From NCBI GenBank assembly GCA_026874595.1, contig CM049320.1, positions 46,078,714 to 46,142,713 of the forward strand: a stretch of DNA of 64,000 nucleotides, written 5' to 3'. Positions 13,301 through 26,287 of this stretch are shown here, piece after piece (position 1 is the first letter of the stretch; every line of letters begins with the position of its first letter). This DNA is from Sipunculus nudus. Lineage: Eukaryota > Annelida > Sipuncula > Golfingiida > Sipunculidae. Both the position numbers and the translations under genes were made by a program. Under the pieces are notes generated by a model. That model was not told the DNA's origin. It made no database searches and saw only the letters and a program-made list of their open reading frames with translations.

Positions 13301-14913
13301 GCTTCAATTGCTGTTAATGTAGATTTCGGCTAAATTTGTTATTTTTTTAGTCATTTCCTTATAACTATTATTTATTTTACATTTCCTAGCCTTTTTTATC
13401 ACACTATATGGTCCATCTCATTATAAATATTATTTTGCATTTTGTGTTACAAGCCTTTCGATGTTGGCAACATGCATGGGTGAAGGTGCACTGACCGTCC
13501 ATAAATTTTGATGTCCTTGAAAATACTTTTCAGGTCCTTGAAAAGTGCTTGAAAAGTGCTTGAAATTTTTCTCATGATAAGTGTACGAACCCTGTATCAT
13601 GCACACATAAGGATTTCAGCTTTTTAGTTTAGAAAACTGAAAGAAATTGGCCAAAAATTGTAGCTTTTATTAATGTTTTTATGAGACCATGTCAGACCTT
13701 GGCTCTCTCCAGCCACTCTTGAGTCACCTGTATGTTGACCTTGTTGAACTTTCAGCAAATTATGCATGCTTGAGGCGAGGCATATACTGGGGCAGCCAGG
13801 CAGCTTATGGCCAGCCACAGTTGATCTAGGTGTCCAACCCAACTCATCTAGTAGTTTTAACAAACAACATAACAATAAACAATAAATTAATCAATTTTTA
13901 TTGGTTTTTAATAACAAATTAAAGAAAAATAGAAAAGGAATTTGTTAGTTTATAATAATAGGGAATTAACTTGCAGTTACTGATGATATAAGAATCTTGT
14001 ATCGATGGATAGAATGTCATGTATTCCAAATAACACCATGCAGTCACCTATGGCATTTTTCAGTTCAATTTTAATAATAAAAAAGTAAATCATATTATTC
14101 ATTACTAATCATTAGGGATCAGATGAAGGAAATTAATGATAGACAAAGATGTAGTTGATAATATTAATCTAGATTCCTACTGTGTCTTATGTGTTCATTG
14201 AGGTGAAATTAGTCCAAAATGAATATATTACATTTATTTTTTTAAATATAAATAAAAGCCATAAAACCAGGTACTTATGATCATTATTTACATGTGTGAA
14301 TTTTGTACATTCTGGATTCTCAACACCATTGTTTGGTGAAAACTGAATAAATACCAGACATGGTGGGAATACTTTGCAATTGTATTTAAATACGAATATG
14401 AATATGTACTCCATTATAAAATTTCTTGCATAAAGAATGGGAATTCAGGTAAAAATGAAAGTATATGAATACCAGTGCAAATACTTTCGAAATGTATTCA
14501 TGAATGCATTCATGAATATATTCTTTAATATTATTTTAATAATCATTTCAGTTATATTTCATTTTAAAAATCATACGATTCTCTTATTATTTTTAATAAA
14601 AATTATATCTGGGACAATATTTGTAATTTTTTTTATTAAATAGTTAAACTCTTATATTATATGTTCTGCTTTTAAGTTGTATGGCCAAGTCAAAATCTGT
14701 GTGACAATTGTACTCCATTTGTTAATAAAATAAATTAAAACAATCCTCTTCCCTGTCTCCATAGGTACTATCAAAATCATACATAAGCTAAACAACAACA
14801 ACTCATAATACAGCTTATACTTATTACCACACAAAACCAGCATGTGCCTCATTTCTAAATCAAATTTTTTTATCATATATAACAGCTGAGCGCCGTGACC
14901 CATAGGTCCCTTG
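10334..14913 (+). mobile_element. Helentron-like family A, copy A3 (long form)
   Basis: Full A ends: tip AGCTCAGCTGAC, and 3' CAGCTGAGC, GACCCATAGGTC hairpin and CCTTG before TTTT. The interior matches A1 closely. A 1956-bp DNA transposon (11639-13594) interrupts it; the uninterrupted sequence TTTTCATATCATGCAC is seen in A1 near 1880. Nested in E1. Confidence 0.75.
11639..13594. mobile_element. non-autonomous DNA transposon with 5-bp TSD, copy 1
   Basis: Terminal inverted repeats CAGGGTTCGTAC and GTACGAACCCTG, flanked by direct TATCA at 11634-11638 and 13595-13599. Both subterminal regions are filled with CTTGAAAAGTGCTTGAA motifs in the same orientation. The 160-residue minus-strand frame at 12616-13098 is broken in the other copy and resembles no transposase, so I treat the element as non-coding. 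A hAT-type element is my best guess from the CAGGG ends, but a 5-bp TSD is atypical and the superfamily is open. Copy 2 lies at 33183-35985. Confidence 0.8.
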
Positions 14914-15567
14914 TTTTCTAACTGCATTTTCTTAGATTTTATAGGGAAAAAGCTAAAATAGCTTTAAAAATCTTCTTCTCCGAAACAGTCCAGCCAAATC
15001 GTCCAATATTTCACGGAAATGATCCCTGGAACAATCTTTATCAAGTGTGTTCGAATGGTTCCAGTTTGGAGAATTTTGGACGAGTAACAGGAGGCTGAAC
15101 TTTGTTAACTGTGCAAAAAAGCATATTAAAATTTAAATCTCAGAAACGGCTGGAGCTATCAACACCAAATTTTATGCCAATGTTGGTCACATAGGTCATA
15201 TCTGAAATTGAGGAATTGGTGGCGCCACCTGCTTTGGCCTTTTTTGTACGGGGTCATTATTACCTGTATCACACTGAGGGCCCAAAACCTGCGAAACGTT
15301 TTTCGACTGATGCAACTGAAGCCAGTTTGTTAATTTTTTTACAAGAATAATCCCTACAATAATTCTTATAATAATTGTCATTAATGGTTCCACATGAATG
15401 ATTTTTGGCTGAAATATGGAGATTGAATAGAGTCATTTTACCATATATGTTAGCTGTGTTATGCTGTTACATCAAACCTGGCACTAGTTTATCAGCATCT
15501 ATTACATCATGCCACTAGACATTTAGATTTCAGGTTATCTTTGGTTAAAATTGACAAGAAAGTTTTT

Positions 15568-18485
15568 AGATCAGCTGACTGAAATTCATCTGAGCTATAG
15601 CGATCACTCTTTGTCCGTTGTCCTTGTGTCCGTCTGTCTGTCCGTTAATCAGGCACAAATCGTAATCACTGGACCTAGAACCTTGTTACTTGAGATTCAG
15701 AGAGGTCCATGAAAAATCTCCTTGGAAACCAGAAATTAGGTCTCTGTTACCAATATCCTTCGAGCTATGGGGCCCCAAAGTACCCCCCCAGAAAAGTAAA
15801 AAATTTCATACAAAAACTTCAATATCTCATTAACTACTTGACTGATGGTCATGATTTTTGGCATATATATTGATCATGAGATGTTCCATCAGTTCCTGCA
15901 GACTGGTGGCGCCACCTGTATTTTTCGATTTTTTACGAATTTTTTTCTCTATTTTTGAGACCTTTAAAAATGTAAACATCTGTTAACAAGGCACAAATTG
16001 TTAAGACTGGACCTAGAATCTTAATTCTTGACACACTGAGAGGTCCATGAAAAATCTCCTTGGAAACCAGAAATTAGGTCTCTGTTACCCATATCCTTTG
16101 AGCTATTGGGCCCCAAAGTACCCCCAAGAATAGTAAAAAATTCCATACAAAAACTTCAATATCTCATTAACTACATCACTGATGGTCATGATTTTCGGCA
16201 TACATATTGATCATGAGCTGTTCCATCAGTTTCTGCAGACTGGTTGTGCCACCTCTATTTTTGTCAAATTTTTACGAATTTTTTTCTCTTTTTTTGAGAC
16301 CTTTAAAGATGTGGTTATCTGTCAACAGGGTACAAATCGCAACAACTGGACCTAGAATCTTCATTCTTGTCATGCAAGGAGGCCCATGAAAAGTGCCTGT
16401 GGAAACTTGAAATTAGGTCTCTGTTACCCATATCCTTCAAGCTATAGGACTCTGAAGTATCCCTCAGAATAATGGACAATTTGATACAAAAGCTGAAGTA
16501 TCTGAACAACTAATGCGGAGGTCACTATGATTCTTTGCATGCATATTGACCATTAAGTGTTTTTATTAGTTTCTGCAGACTGGTGGAGCCACCTGTATTT
16601 TTGTATCCGCCAAAACGAAGTTTTGCAGATATTATGTTTTTGACCGGGTTCCTCTGCCGCCGCGTTTGTTTCCAGAGAACTCCTCTGAGACTAATGGACC
16701 GATTTTTCCGAAACTTACACCAATTATCGGGTCACATGTGAACTGGTGCCTAACCAATTTGCGTTGACCTCTGACCTTTCCTCTCTGCCCTGCATCCATT
16801 TGTGCGTCTGTTTCCACACATAAATCCTCATATCTCGGGAACTGTTTGACCAATCAGGAAATAAAATTTATACAAATGTAGCCCTTGGATAGCTTTATAA
16901 CATACACAAAAAATTGTGGCGCCACCTGTAACCATGTTTGCACAGTGTCCATCTGTTCATCTGCCTTGGGTTAAAATCACTCATATCTCTGCAGTGGTTT
17001 GACTAATTCACCTAAAATTTGGCATGCATATACATACTAGATAGCTTACTTGATTTTATGACAGGTGGTGCCACCTACTTTCATGTTCACGCTGATGACA
17101 TCCAAGCTCATACCTCGGGAACCGTTTGACCGATCAGGAAATAAAATTTGTACAAATGTAGCCCTTGGATAGTTTTATAACATACACAAAAAATGGTGGC
17201 GCCACACAACATTTGACATGTGACAGATTTTTGCATAAAATTTGGTGATGGTAGCCCCTGCTGATCCTGATATATTATGAGTTAATGTACTGATGACCCC
17301 TGTACAAAAAAGGTTGATGCTGGTGGTGCCACCAATAAACTCAATTTCAAATATGACTGGTGACCAACAATTGTATGAAATTTGGTGATGCTAGCTCTGG
17401 CCATTTCTGAGATTGTAATTCTAGTATGCTTATTTGGCCAAAATGACGATGTTCAGCTTCTTGTAACTTGGCCCAAAAAAGGCCAATTCCAAACCTGTGG
17501 AATGGGATATATATTAGGTATAATGCTTCCCTGCTTAACAATTATTTGAAAAATACTTGATTACTTATCAAGAACATTGTGTCATAAACATGTACAAAGC
17601 ACGTACTAAAAAAGTTTTACCTAAGTACAAGCATCAACTGGACCATGGGAAGTCCACCATCAACTTCAGGTATCTGCTAAATTACAGAGGCATGGATAAA
17701 GTTAGGCATGGAATCTCTCTTAACGTGACAGCCCTCCAAATTTGTGGAGATTCCAACATATCCCAAGACACACAGATGGACAAAACTAAAGATTAATATA
17801 GGTGGCACCTACATGCAACATTTCTAGCCAATACATCAAACCACTCCTGAGATAAATGCATAAATGTATTTTATGAATTCATGATTAAAGTTGGTGCCAC
17901 CTGTATGAGAAAGCTGTCCAAGATGGTTGGACATGCAAAATTTCAGGCGAATACATCAAACCACTCCTGAGATTATTTGCCTGAATGTATTCTACAAATA
18001 TGTGATTGTAGGTGGCACCACTAGTCATGTGTTTGAGAAATCTACCCAAGGTGGATGGACATGCAACATTTCAGGCCCAACTACTTCAGAGAAAAGGGAT
18101 GATATGTTCTTTTTCCAAGAGGTTTAGTGTCCATATGATGACTAAATGGACTGTTGTTGTTACAGCTTGTAAAGCTTTATCCTCTGTGCACCTAGGATCA
18201 TTACCATTACCACACAAAATCACTGGGAATATGTGCAGTTTTATCTCATTTATAGCTGGAAAAAAAAAACGATGATTTGCATTGATAAAGTGGCCACTAT
18301 AGCCTTGAAGCCAAAACAGCAAAATTTAAGTAGAACTTTAGAGATTCTTTATATTGTCTTAATGACAAGTTATGATTTCTTTACTATACACAGAAAACCT
18401 GTTGTGAATGTTAGACTAACAGTTGTGAATGTTTTACCATAATGTCAAGCTAGTCAGCTGAGCATCAAAACCAATGGGTCACTTA
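15568..18485 (+). mobile_element. Helentron-like family A, copy A4 (short-unit interior)
   Basis: Degenerate A tip AGATCAGCTGAC after TTTTT. The interior differs from A1: tandem units of about 300 bp with GGCACAAATCGTAA, GGACCTAGAATCTT and GGTGGCGCCACCT. A family C segment is embedded from 16613. From 17205 to 18445 there are further degraded units with GGTGGCACC but no clear family. The 3' end is a worn form, CAGCTGAGC then CCAATGGGTCACTTA. It ends 25 bp before exon B. Confidence 0.55.
16613..17205 (+). mobile_element. family C 5' fragment C1
   Basis: Begins GTATCCGCCAAAACGAAG after a T run and continues with C units (CTCGGGAACCGTTTGACC, TAGCCCTTGGATAG, GGTGGCGCCAC). No family C 3' end follows, so the copy is truncated on the right; that boundary is approximate. 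Confidence 0.55.
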
Positions 18486-18510
18486 ATTATAACATTTGTT
18501 GTTTCAACAG

Positions 18511-18635
18511 GAGCAACAGTACAACTGAGGTAAAACCAGATTCTCCTCCTCCCCGTAGGCCGGTCTCCAGGAGGGCTTTAAGACCTAAATCTGCCAAGGG
18601 AAGAAACAGGCCCCTCTACACACACAATGACTATG
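18511..18635 (+). CDS. internal coding exon of the same host gene (exon B)
   Basis: A 125-bp block between the acceptor GTTGTTTCAACAG and the donor GACTATG/GTAATG. Its first base completes the codon left open by exon A, giving Arg, and the frame stays open to a last split codon with one base. The encoded segment is Pro/Arg/Ser-rich with PPPRRP and RPKSAKG; the latter resembles the RPRTSRG and RPKSQRQ motifs of exon A, which supports one gene. It lies in a 190-bp island between A4 and C2, outside any element. The intron separating it from exon A is 9.2 kb and almost wholly transposons. Function unknown; a disordered basic region is the only safe description. Confidence 0.6.
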
Positions 18636-18676
18636 GTAATGTTCATGTTCCATCTTAAGTTTAAAACCTATTAATT

Positions 18677-19632
18677 GTATCCGCCAAAACAGAGTTTTGC
18701 GGATACTATGTTTTCAGTCGGACGCCACCGCCACCGCTGCGGCGTAGGTGTCTGGAGAACTCCTCTGTAACCGCTGGGCGGAATTTTATGAAACCCATGA
18801 TTATGTTTTGGTCACATGTGAACTGCTGCGCCCCGATTTTGTTTTGACCTCTGACCTTTCCTCTGCGCTCTGTGTCCATTTGTGCGTCTGTTTCCACACA
18901 TAAACCCACATATCTCGGGAACCGTTTGACCGATCAGGCTAAAAATTTTACACAAATGTAGCCCTTGGATAGCTTTATAACTTGCACTAAAAATGGTGGC
19001 GCCACCTGCAACCATTTTTGAACTATGTCCATCTGTTCATCTGCCTTGGAATAAAATCACTCATATCTCTGCATTGGATGGACTTATCCACCTGAAATTC
19101 GGCATGCGTATACATCCTGGATAGCTTTTTCGATTTTGTGACAGGTGGTGCCACCTACATTCACGTTTATGCTGCAGACATCCAAGCTCATATCTCGGGA
19201 ACCGTTTGACCGATCAGGCTAAAAATTTTATACAAATGTAGCCCTTGGATAGCTTTATAACAAACACTAAAAATGGTGGCGCCACCTGCAACCATTTTTG
19301 CACAGCTTCCCTCTGTTTGTTTGCCGTGGGATAAAATCACTCATATCTTGGCAGTGGTTTGACATATCCACCTAAAATTTTGCAGGTTTATACATCCTGG
19401 ATAGCTTTCTCGATTTAATGACAGGTGGCGCCACCTACATTTATGTGACAGCTTTCTGCATTTGTGGTAGGTGGCGCAACCTACATTTACATTTTGGCTG
19501 CAGACATCCATGCTTATATGCAGCACACCTCACTCTTATTTCCCCTTGCCACTCAATCCATGCCTCACTTCACCTGTTCTACTCTGATTTCGGCGGATAC
19601 ACGTAGTCGCTTGTCGACTACCTGTATTCTAG
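18677..19632 (+). mobile_element. Helentron-like family C, copy C2 (complete)
   Basis: Tip GTATCCGCC within the palindrome ATCCGCCAAAAC..GTTTTGCGGAT; exact inverted copy GGCGGATAC near the 3' end, hairpin GTAGTCG-CTTGT-CGACTAC, then CCTGTATTCTAG before T. The body is tandem units with CTCGGGAACCGTTTGACCG and GGTGGCGCCACCT. Non-coding. Confidence 0.8.
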
Positions 19633-21564
19633 TTAATACTGTAGATCCCCAATTTAAGGCTTCATGTGTGTTGATAGCAGCACCCTGAATTTGCAAGGCC
19701 CCTTCAAGGATCTCCTGATAAGGTCAAATTACTATGGTTGTCTTTTTGTTCACAAAGAATTCAGATTCACTGTTTTTGCCAAAAGGGATTTATCGCGAAA
19801 ATGAAACTGTTGTGAATATGAGGTCCCACTATTGAAGCCAAAACTTAAATACCATCCACTATAAGGCAGCATCACACAGTGGCATTCAGGGGGGACATGG
19901 TGGTTAAGACTGCTGAAACTGTCAGATATTAACTTGCACTAACTTAAAAGCAGCTCATGGTATAAATATAAGACTTAAGATATAGAATCTTGAAATGTTT
20001 ATCTTTCACACAATATTAAACTTGTCATAAAAGTCTTGGTGATCGTTTTCCAAACAGGGTCAGACGAACAACCCTGTTCTGGTCAGACTAATCACCCAAT
20101 CGGACCCCATCGGACCCCATCAGACCCAATCTTACCTTGTAAAATACAAATAACCCTTTATGAATCATATTTGCGCTTCAGATAATTACAATAAAAATCT
20201 AATTTAATCAGTCCCCATCAATATGTAATGTATATATACTATATTGTGATAATGTAGCCCATAATATTTCTGTAAATGTGAAATTGGAAAATAATGTAAA
20301 TTCTAATCCCATGCCATACATGCACAAATACCCACCAAAAGAGAATGAAAAACTGAACCAAGCAGACCTGATCAGACCATGGAATATAAAGATATTCCTT
20401 AATAAAATATTTCACAAGAGGAAATGTGTTTTGAGATGTAACAACCTTTCTTACAAATTGGAAACATTGGGGGGGGGGGAACTACAAATTAAAAAGAGTC
20501 CTCTGAATACAGATACAAACATACATACAAACATATGTACACTGTAGATTCAGAATTGTTTGTTGCATTTTTAATTTCGTGGAATTCTTGGGAAACCTTT
20601 ATCAACAAAATTAAAAAAAAACAACAATCATTAGGTTTATTATAGAATTTTTGAATGTCCATCGACCCTGCATGTGCATTGATTGAATTATCATGTTGGC
20701 CCGCTTTCACCGTCCATGCCAGCAAATGGTACTGTTTAATAAAATGCAAAGAAAACAATATGTAGCCCATAAATTAAAAAAAAAATAATAATATTGTAAG
20801 GTTAGATATTCAGTTCCATCTGGGGGAGCAAATAAATCAAGATTTCATCAGTGTCGGACTTACAAGTGACTGTTTGAAAGTGCATCTGCACCTACACTGG
20901 TATATGTGGACTTTCTCTCTTATATATCTCGTCAAAAGTCATAGGTAAAGGTCATTTTAGCCTGCTAATCTTATTTGATTGTTAGTTTGAAAGAATGTCA
21001 TGATTAAATCAAATAAACAACCGTGCGGCAGAGTTAATCTAGTTATCCCCCGGCTTTGTGACGAGTCATGGTCATCTGAGCACAATTATGAGCTGGAGCC
21101 CAGTCTAAATGTAGCCTTGTTCCCCAGCACTTTAGTCAACTAGGCCTAGGGGTTCCATCTGAAGGAAAGACATACCAAGAAGTTTTAATTCTTTTAATTA
21201 ATGAATACACAGAATATAAATATTGACTTTCGTTGGTTCTAATAATTCATAAAATCACAACCAGTATGTCAGTTCATCGGAGGATTTGTTCTCAAGAGCG
21301 CAAACCACATCGGACCGGGCAATTTACCTGGCAGGGCTTAATGAGGAGTCAAGATAATCGGGGAAGCGGAGTACAATAGCTGATCACCCCAAGGACAATA
21401 CGTCTTGGCAATAAAATTTCAGGGACAGCTTGTCAGACTGTCTTTGATGTCAGAGAAGACGCTTCTTTTCTTAACCCAAAACTTTTCAGATAAGTCAACC
21501 CATATAATTGCGATTTGTGTCATTGACCCTATCGCTTGTACTGGGACTGCGTGGATTTTTTGTT
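19633..21564. other. unassigned DNA between C2 and A5
   Basis: No repeat family shared with the rest of the window and no exon with good splice sites and coding character. Near 20100 the phrase CGGACCCCAT is repeated, and a run of G lies at 20469. The 89-residue frame at 20278-20547 is AT-rich and unconvincing. Confidence 0.5.
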
Positions 21565-22805
21565 AGCTCAGCTGACTATAAGTCAACTGAGGTATAGGTA
21601 TGGCACTTTGTCTGTCGTCTGTCCGTCTAGCAGTCCGGTCGTCTGTTAGCAGGGCACAAATTTTAACTGCTGACCTTAGAAGCCTATAACTAAAAATCTA
21701 GGGAGGTCCATAAAAAATCTCCTTGAAAACCTGAAAATAGGTCACTGCGACCTTTATCCTCTGAGCTACAGGGCTTGTAAGTACCCCCCAGAATAATAAA
21801 AAATTTCATACAAAACCTCCAATATCTTGACAATTAATGCATGGATTGTCATGAATCTTGCCTTTTAATAATGACCATGACTAGTTTTATCAGTTCTCGA
21901 AAAGTGATGGCGCCACCCGTATTTTTAGCGAACCTGTGAGCTTATGCGATGGTGCGGCGTCGTCTGTCTGTCGTGCGTCGTGCGTCGTCTGTACGTTAAC
22001 CATACCTATCTCAAAAATGGCAGGAGCTAGCATCACCAAATTTTTTGCAAATAATCAGTAATCCAAAAAACTATATCGGATTTTGTTTATTTTTTTCCTA
22101 ACAGTATTTTCTTAGATTTTATAGGGAAAAAGCTAAAAAAGCTTTAAAAATCTTCTTCTCCGAAACTGTCCAGCCAAATTGTCCAATATTTCACAGAAAT
22201 GATCCCTGGAACAATCTTTCTCAAGTTTGTTCCAATGGTTCCAGTTCGGAGATTTTTGGCCGAGATACAGGAGGTTGAACTTTGTTAACTGTGCAAAAAA
22301 GCATATTAAAATTTAAATCTCAGAAATGGCTGTAGCTATCATCACCAAATTTTATGCCAATGTTGGTCACATAGGTCATATCTGAAATTGAGGTATTGGT
22401 GGCGCCACCTGCATCGGCCTTTTTTGTACAGGGTCATCAGTGCCTGTATCACACTGAGAGCTACAAAAAACTTCTTCTCTGAGACCATATGGCCAAAATG
22501 TTTAATATAGCTCAGAAATGATCCTAGGGTAGTGCTTTCTGAAGTTTGTTCAAATGGTCTCTTTTCAGTGACTTTTGGCTAAGTTATGGGAAGCTGAATT
22601 TAGTCATATGCCATAACAGCCCATTTGATCTCAGTGGCTACAAAGATCTTCTTCTCAAAAACCACTGGGCCAAATTCTTAAATCTCACACATTAATTATC
22701 CTCAGATGTTGATAATTCAAGTTTATTCAAATGGTTTTGGTTCAGTGATTTTTGGCTGAGTTATGGGAAGCTTAACTTAGCCATTTTGCTGTATTTTCCC
22801 CATAT

Positions 22806-23991
22806 CTAATACTTATAAAAGGAATTCAGTTCACATTTGTGCGCAATGTTCTCTAAAACCGCGCTGTGTACAATATTGTGCCATACATCAGTTTATAGGT
22901 TATTATCCCCGCAGTGACATAGGTGATAAGAAAATAAATAATTTTTAATATACATATAATTTTGAGTGATTTTTCCATTTTTTTACTGAGCACAGCCGAA
23001 CTGTCTTCGGCAATTACCGGAATGCGTGCATCATGGTCACTTAACCCCTAACACTAAGGACTATTGTTCATATGAATAACGCTTGCTTTCAATGAGGGAT
23101 TTGACCCACGTGCATGGTCAGTAAAAGAGAAAAACACATGTTTCTCGCTTTATGAAATGGAGAGTTCAACCCAGGAGGATTAATGACAAAACCTAATTCA
23201 AGGTCCCAATTTCAGGAACATGCGTGGGGTGGGGTGGGGTGGAGTGGTGTCTGGGGTTTCAGGCCTCAAAATTTGTCTGATACGATGAAAAAATAACATT
23301 GTGGCGGTTGAAAATGAATACAGACCCTCTACATGGAATTCCTTTGGGTCCGCTTCTGCTACTTATGAGGTATGCATATTTCTGTTTCTTTCTTCAGGAA
23401 CAGTTTCCTTGCAACGTACATTTAATAAATCTTTCATGTGTTCCTCACATCAACCTAATCTTTATACGTCCACCGATAGAATCCAGTCAAATATCATCGA
23501 AAACCTGAATGCCCCCGCGTCTCATTCCGGTTCGCAATGTCAACACCATCACTGGCCAGATCATCAAGGTAAACATACCGGGGTATAAATTTCTTGCCAC
23601 GAGGACAGAACCACAAAATGAATGTTAAAAATATTGGAGCGACTACAGGATCACTCATGCACTGTCTCCACCAGATTATGAGTTTATACGGACGGACGGT
23701 ATGATGTTAAGGATTCATGTAATTTAAAAGTAAGTGGCAAAATTAAGATACAAGCAGCTGTACATAGAAACGTTTTCTGTTTAGAGAAGTGTTGTGCCTC
23801 AGAGAGGTGTGTGAGTTATTCTGCAGTCGTGCCAAAATGTTTATACATATCTTATGGAGACAGTTTCCCACTGAAAACGTATAATTTCTGTTAACTTTTG
23901 GATTAAAAAAATGAGCCAACATTTCACATCTCAGTTAATAAATCTCCCAAACCCCGGCAATAAGCTCGGTATACCGGGTCTATCAGCTAGT
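22806..23991 (+). mobile_element. 1.2-kb insertion in E3, possible Helentron-like element with a gene fragment
   Basis: E4 reads continuously TTTTCCCATATGAGTTATAA at 39292; in E3 the same sequence is split here, between CATAT and GAATTATAA. The right end has CCCGG..CCGGG and GGTATACC pairing potential, then TCTATCAGCTAG before T, which resembles the 3' ends of C and D. No matching 5' tip is visible. It holds the exon-like block at 23398-23568 and a G-rich tract near 23225 (three GGGG runs). Confidence 0.45.
23398..23568 (+). other. exon-like block (candidate exon C or captured gene fragment)
   Basis: Between the strong acceptor TTTCTTTCTTCAG and the donor CATCAAG/GTAAAC lie 171 bp. In the phase left by exon B the frame is fully open. 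A second frame reads from ATG at 23509 to the donor in phase 0 (MPPRLIPVRNVNTITGQIIK), which looks as protein-like as the first. The exon A/B arginine motifs are absent. Because the block lies in an insertion inside E3, it may be a transposon-captured fragment rather than part of the host gene. No family recognised. Confidence 0.35.
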
Positions 23992-24255
23992 GAATTATAA
24001 ACCTGCAATACGTTTTTCGACTGCCACTAAAGCCAGTTTGTTAAATATTTTACAAGAATAATTCCTATAATAATTGTCATTAATGGTTCAACATGAATGT
24101 TTTTTTGGCTGAATTATGGAGATAGAATTGAGTCATTTGACCATATATGTTAGCTGTGTGATGCTGTTACATCTAGCCTGGCACCAGTTTATCAACATCT
24201 ATTACATCATGCCACTAGACATTTATCTTTGGTTAATATTGACAAGAAAGTTTTT

Positions 24256-25989
24256 ATGCCCCCGCCACAAAGTGGCCGGGGCATATAGTTTTACCCATGT
24301 CCGTCATTCCGTCCTTCCTTCCTTCCGTCCTTCCGTCATTCCAATATCAAACAATTGTACGGACTTTTTTTCGCAATGCCTGCAGATATTGGCCTGATTT
24401 TTGGTGTTTTGGCAGATATAGACCAGTTACAGATAGAGTTCGCGTTTCCTCCCGGTTGACCTACTTTTGACCGTTTTACGGCTCCTAAACTTAAAAAATT
24501 TCATGAAAAATAGAAATTTCATGACAAATACACATGTACGGACTTTTTTTCGCAATGCCTGCAGATATTGGCCTGATTTTTAGTGTGGGCAGATAATGAC
24601 CAGTTACAGATTGAGTTCGCGTTTTGTCCCAGTTGACCTACTTTTGACTGTTTTACGGCTCCTAAACTCAGAAAATTTCATGAAAAATAGAAATTTTCAT
24701 GACAAATGTACACATGTACGGACTTTTTTTCGCAATGCCTGCAGATATTGCCCTGATTTTTTGTGTGTGGGCAGATAATGACCAGTTACAGATCGAGTTC
24801 GCGTTTCGTCCCGGTTGACCTACTTTTGAACGTTTTACGCCTCCTTAACGTAGAAAATTTCATGAAAAATAGAAATATTCATGACAGATACACATGTACA
24901 GACTTATTTTCGCAATGCCTGCAGATATTGGCCTGATTTTTGGTGTGTGGGCAGATATAGACCAGTTACAGATCGAGTTCGCATTTCGTGCCGGTTGACC
25001 TACTTTTGACAGTTTTACAGCTCCTGAACATAGAAAATTTCATGAAAAATATGAAATTTCATGACAAATACACATGTACAGACTTTTTTTCGCAATGCCT
25101 GCAGATATTGGCCTGATTTTTGGTGTGTGGGCAGATGTTGACCAGTTACAGATTGAATTCACGTTTCGTCCCAGTTGACCTACTTTTGATTGTTTTACGG
25201 CTCCTGAACATAGAAAATTTCATGTTAAATATAAATTTTCATGACAAATACACATGTACGAACTTTTTTTCGCAATACCTGCAGATATTGGCCTGATTTT
25301 TGGTGTGTGGGCAGATAATGACCAGTTACAGATCGAGTTCACGTTTTGTCCCAGTTGACCTACTTTTGACCATTTGACGGTGCTCTAACATAGAAAATTT
25401 CATAAAAAAGTGCACATGTACGGACTTTTTTTCGCAGTGCCTGCAGATACGGGCCTGATTTTTGGTGTGTAGGCAGATAATGACCAGTTACAGATTGAGT
25501 TCTTGTTTTGTCCCAGTTGACCTACTTTTGACCATTTGGCAGCTCCTGAACATAGAAAGTTTCATGAAAAATAGAAATTTTCATAACAAATGCATATGTA
25601 CTGACTTTTTTTCCTCAATGCCTGCAGATACCACCCTGATTTTTTATGTGTGGGCAGATAATGACAGTTACAGATCGAGTTCGCATTTCGTCCTGGTTGA
25701 CCTACTTTTGATTGTTTTACGGCTCCTAAACATAAAAAATTTCATGAAAGACAGAAATTTTTATGGAAAATGCACATGTATGGACTTTTTTCACAATGCC
25801 TGCATATACTGGCATGATTTTTGGTGTGTTGCTTGATAATGACCCGTTACTGATCGAGTTTGCATTTTGCCCTAGTTGACCTACTTTTGACCATACGACA
25901 CCTCCTGAACTTAAAAAATATTTCAAAATTTTACAAATGTTTCTAATTTGTCCCAGGCGGGGGCATTCGTGTTGTTCCGACACATCTAG
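24256..25989 (+). mobile_element. Helentron-like family B, copy B2
   Basis: Tip ATGCCCCCGCC and inverted GGCGGGGGCAT, hairpin TGTTG-TTC-CGACA, CATCTAG before TTTT. About nine or ten tandem units of 170-180 bp with CCTGCAGATATTGG and AGTTACAGATCGAGTTC. Inserted in an E3 T run; the empty site GTTTTTTAAAAGC is present in E4 near 39582. Non-coding. Confidence 0.8.
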
Positions 25990-26287
25990 TTTTAAAAGCT
26001 TTTAAAAATTTAGATTTATGATTTAAGTTATTCATCATACCAGGCAATGTTACAATCATGGATATTCAGCTCTCTGTGGCTATATAAAGACAACTGTACG
26101 AGGATTATAAATTATTGGTATCCCTACTCAACTTAATTCAAGAATTTGCCATCAGTGAGATATATCTGTATTTTAATTTTGCATTCAGGATGCATCCGTA
26201 ATAATTTTACATATATTCCTGATTTCTTTTTTATAAAAAGTCAGCTGGAAAGCATTTTGTATTGGGAAAATAAATTTCAAAGTTATT

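Larger units (their letters stand above)
10161..15567 (+). mobile_element. Helentron-like family E, copy E1 (5' part; split by A3)
   Basis: Starts AGCTAACCTGTGAGC after a T run. A3 splits it at 10334; the E sequence resumes at 14914 (TTTTCTAACTGCATTTTC), as in other E copies. It contains the shared ATCTC/GGTGGCGCCACCT module near 15120-15225. The copy stops at the T run into which A4 is inserted (GACAAGAAAGTTTTT), and no E sequence returns after A4, so its 3' part has been lost. Confidence 0.65.

Noticed and set aside
20278-20547. 89-residue frame as a gene
   Set aside because: AT-rich, crosses a G homopolymer, no splice sites or recognisable motif.
23320-23397. Additional small exon ending TTATGAG/GTATGC just before the exon-like block
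   Set aside because: It would leave an intron of only about 28 bp, too short for normal animal splicing.
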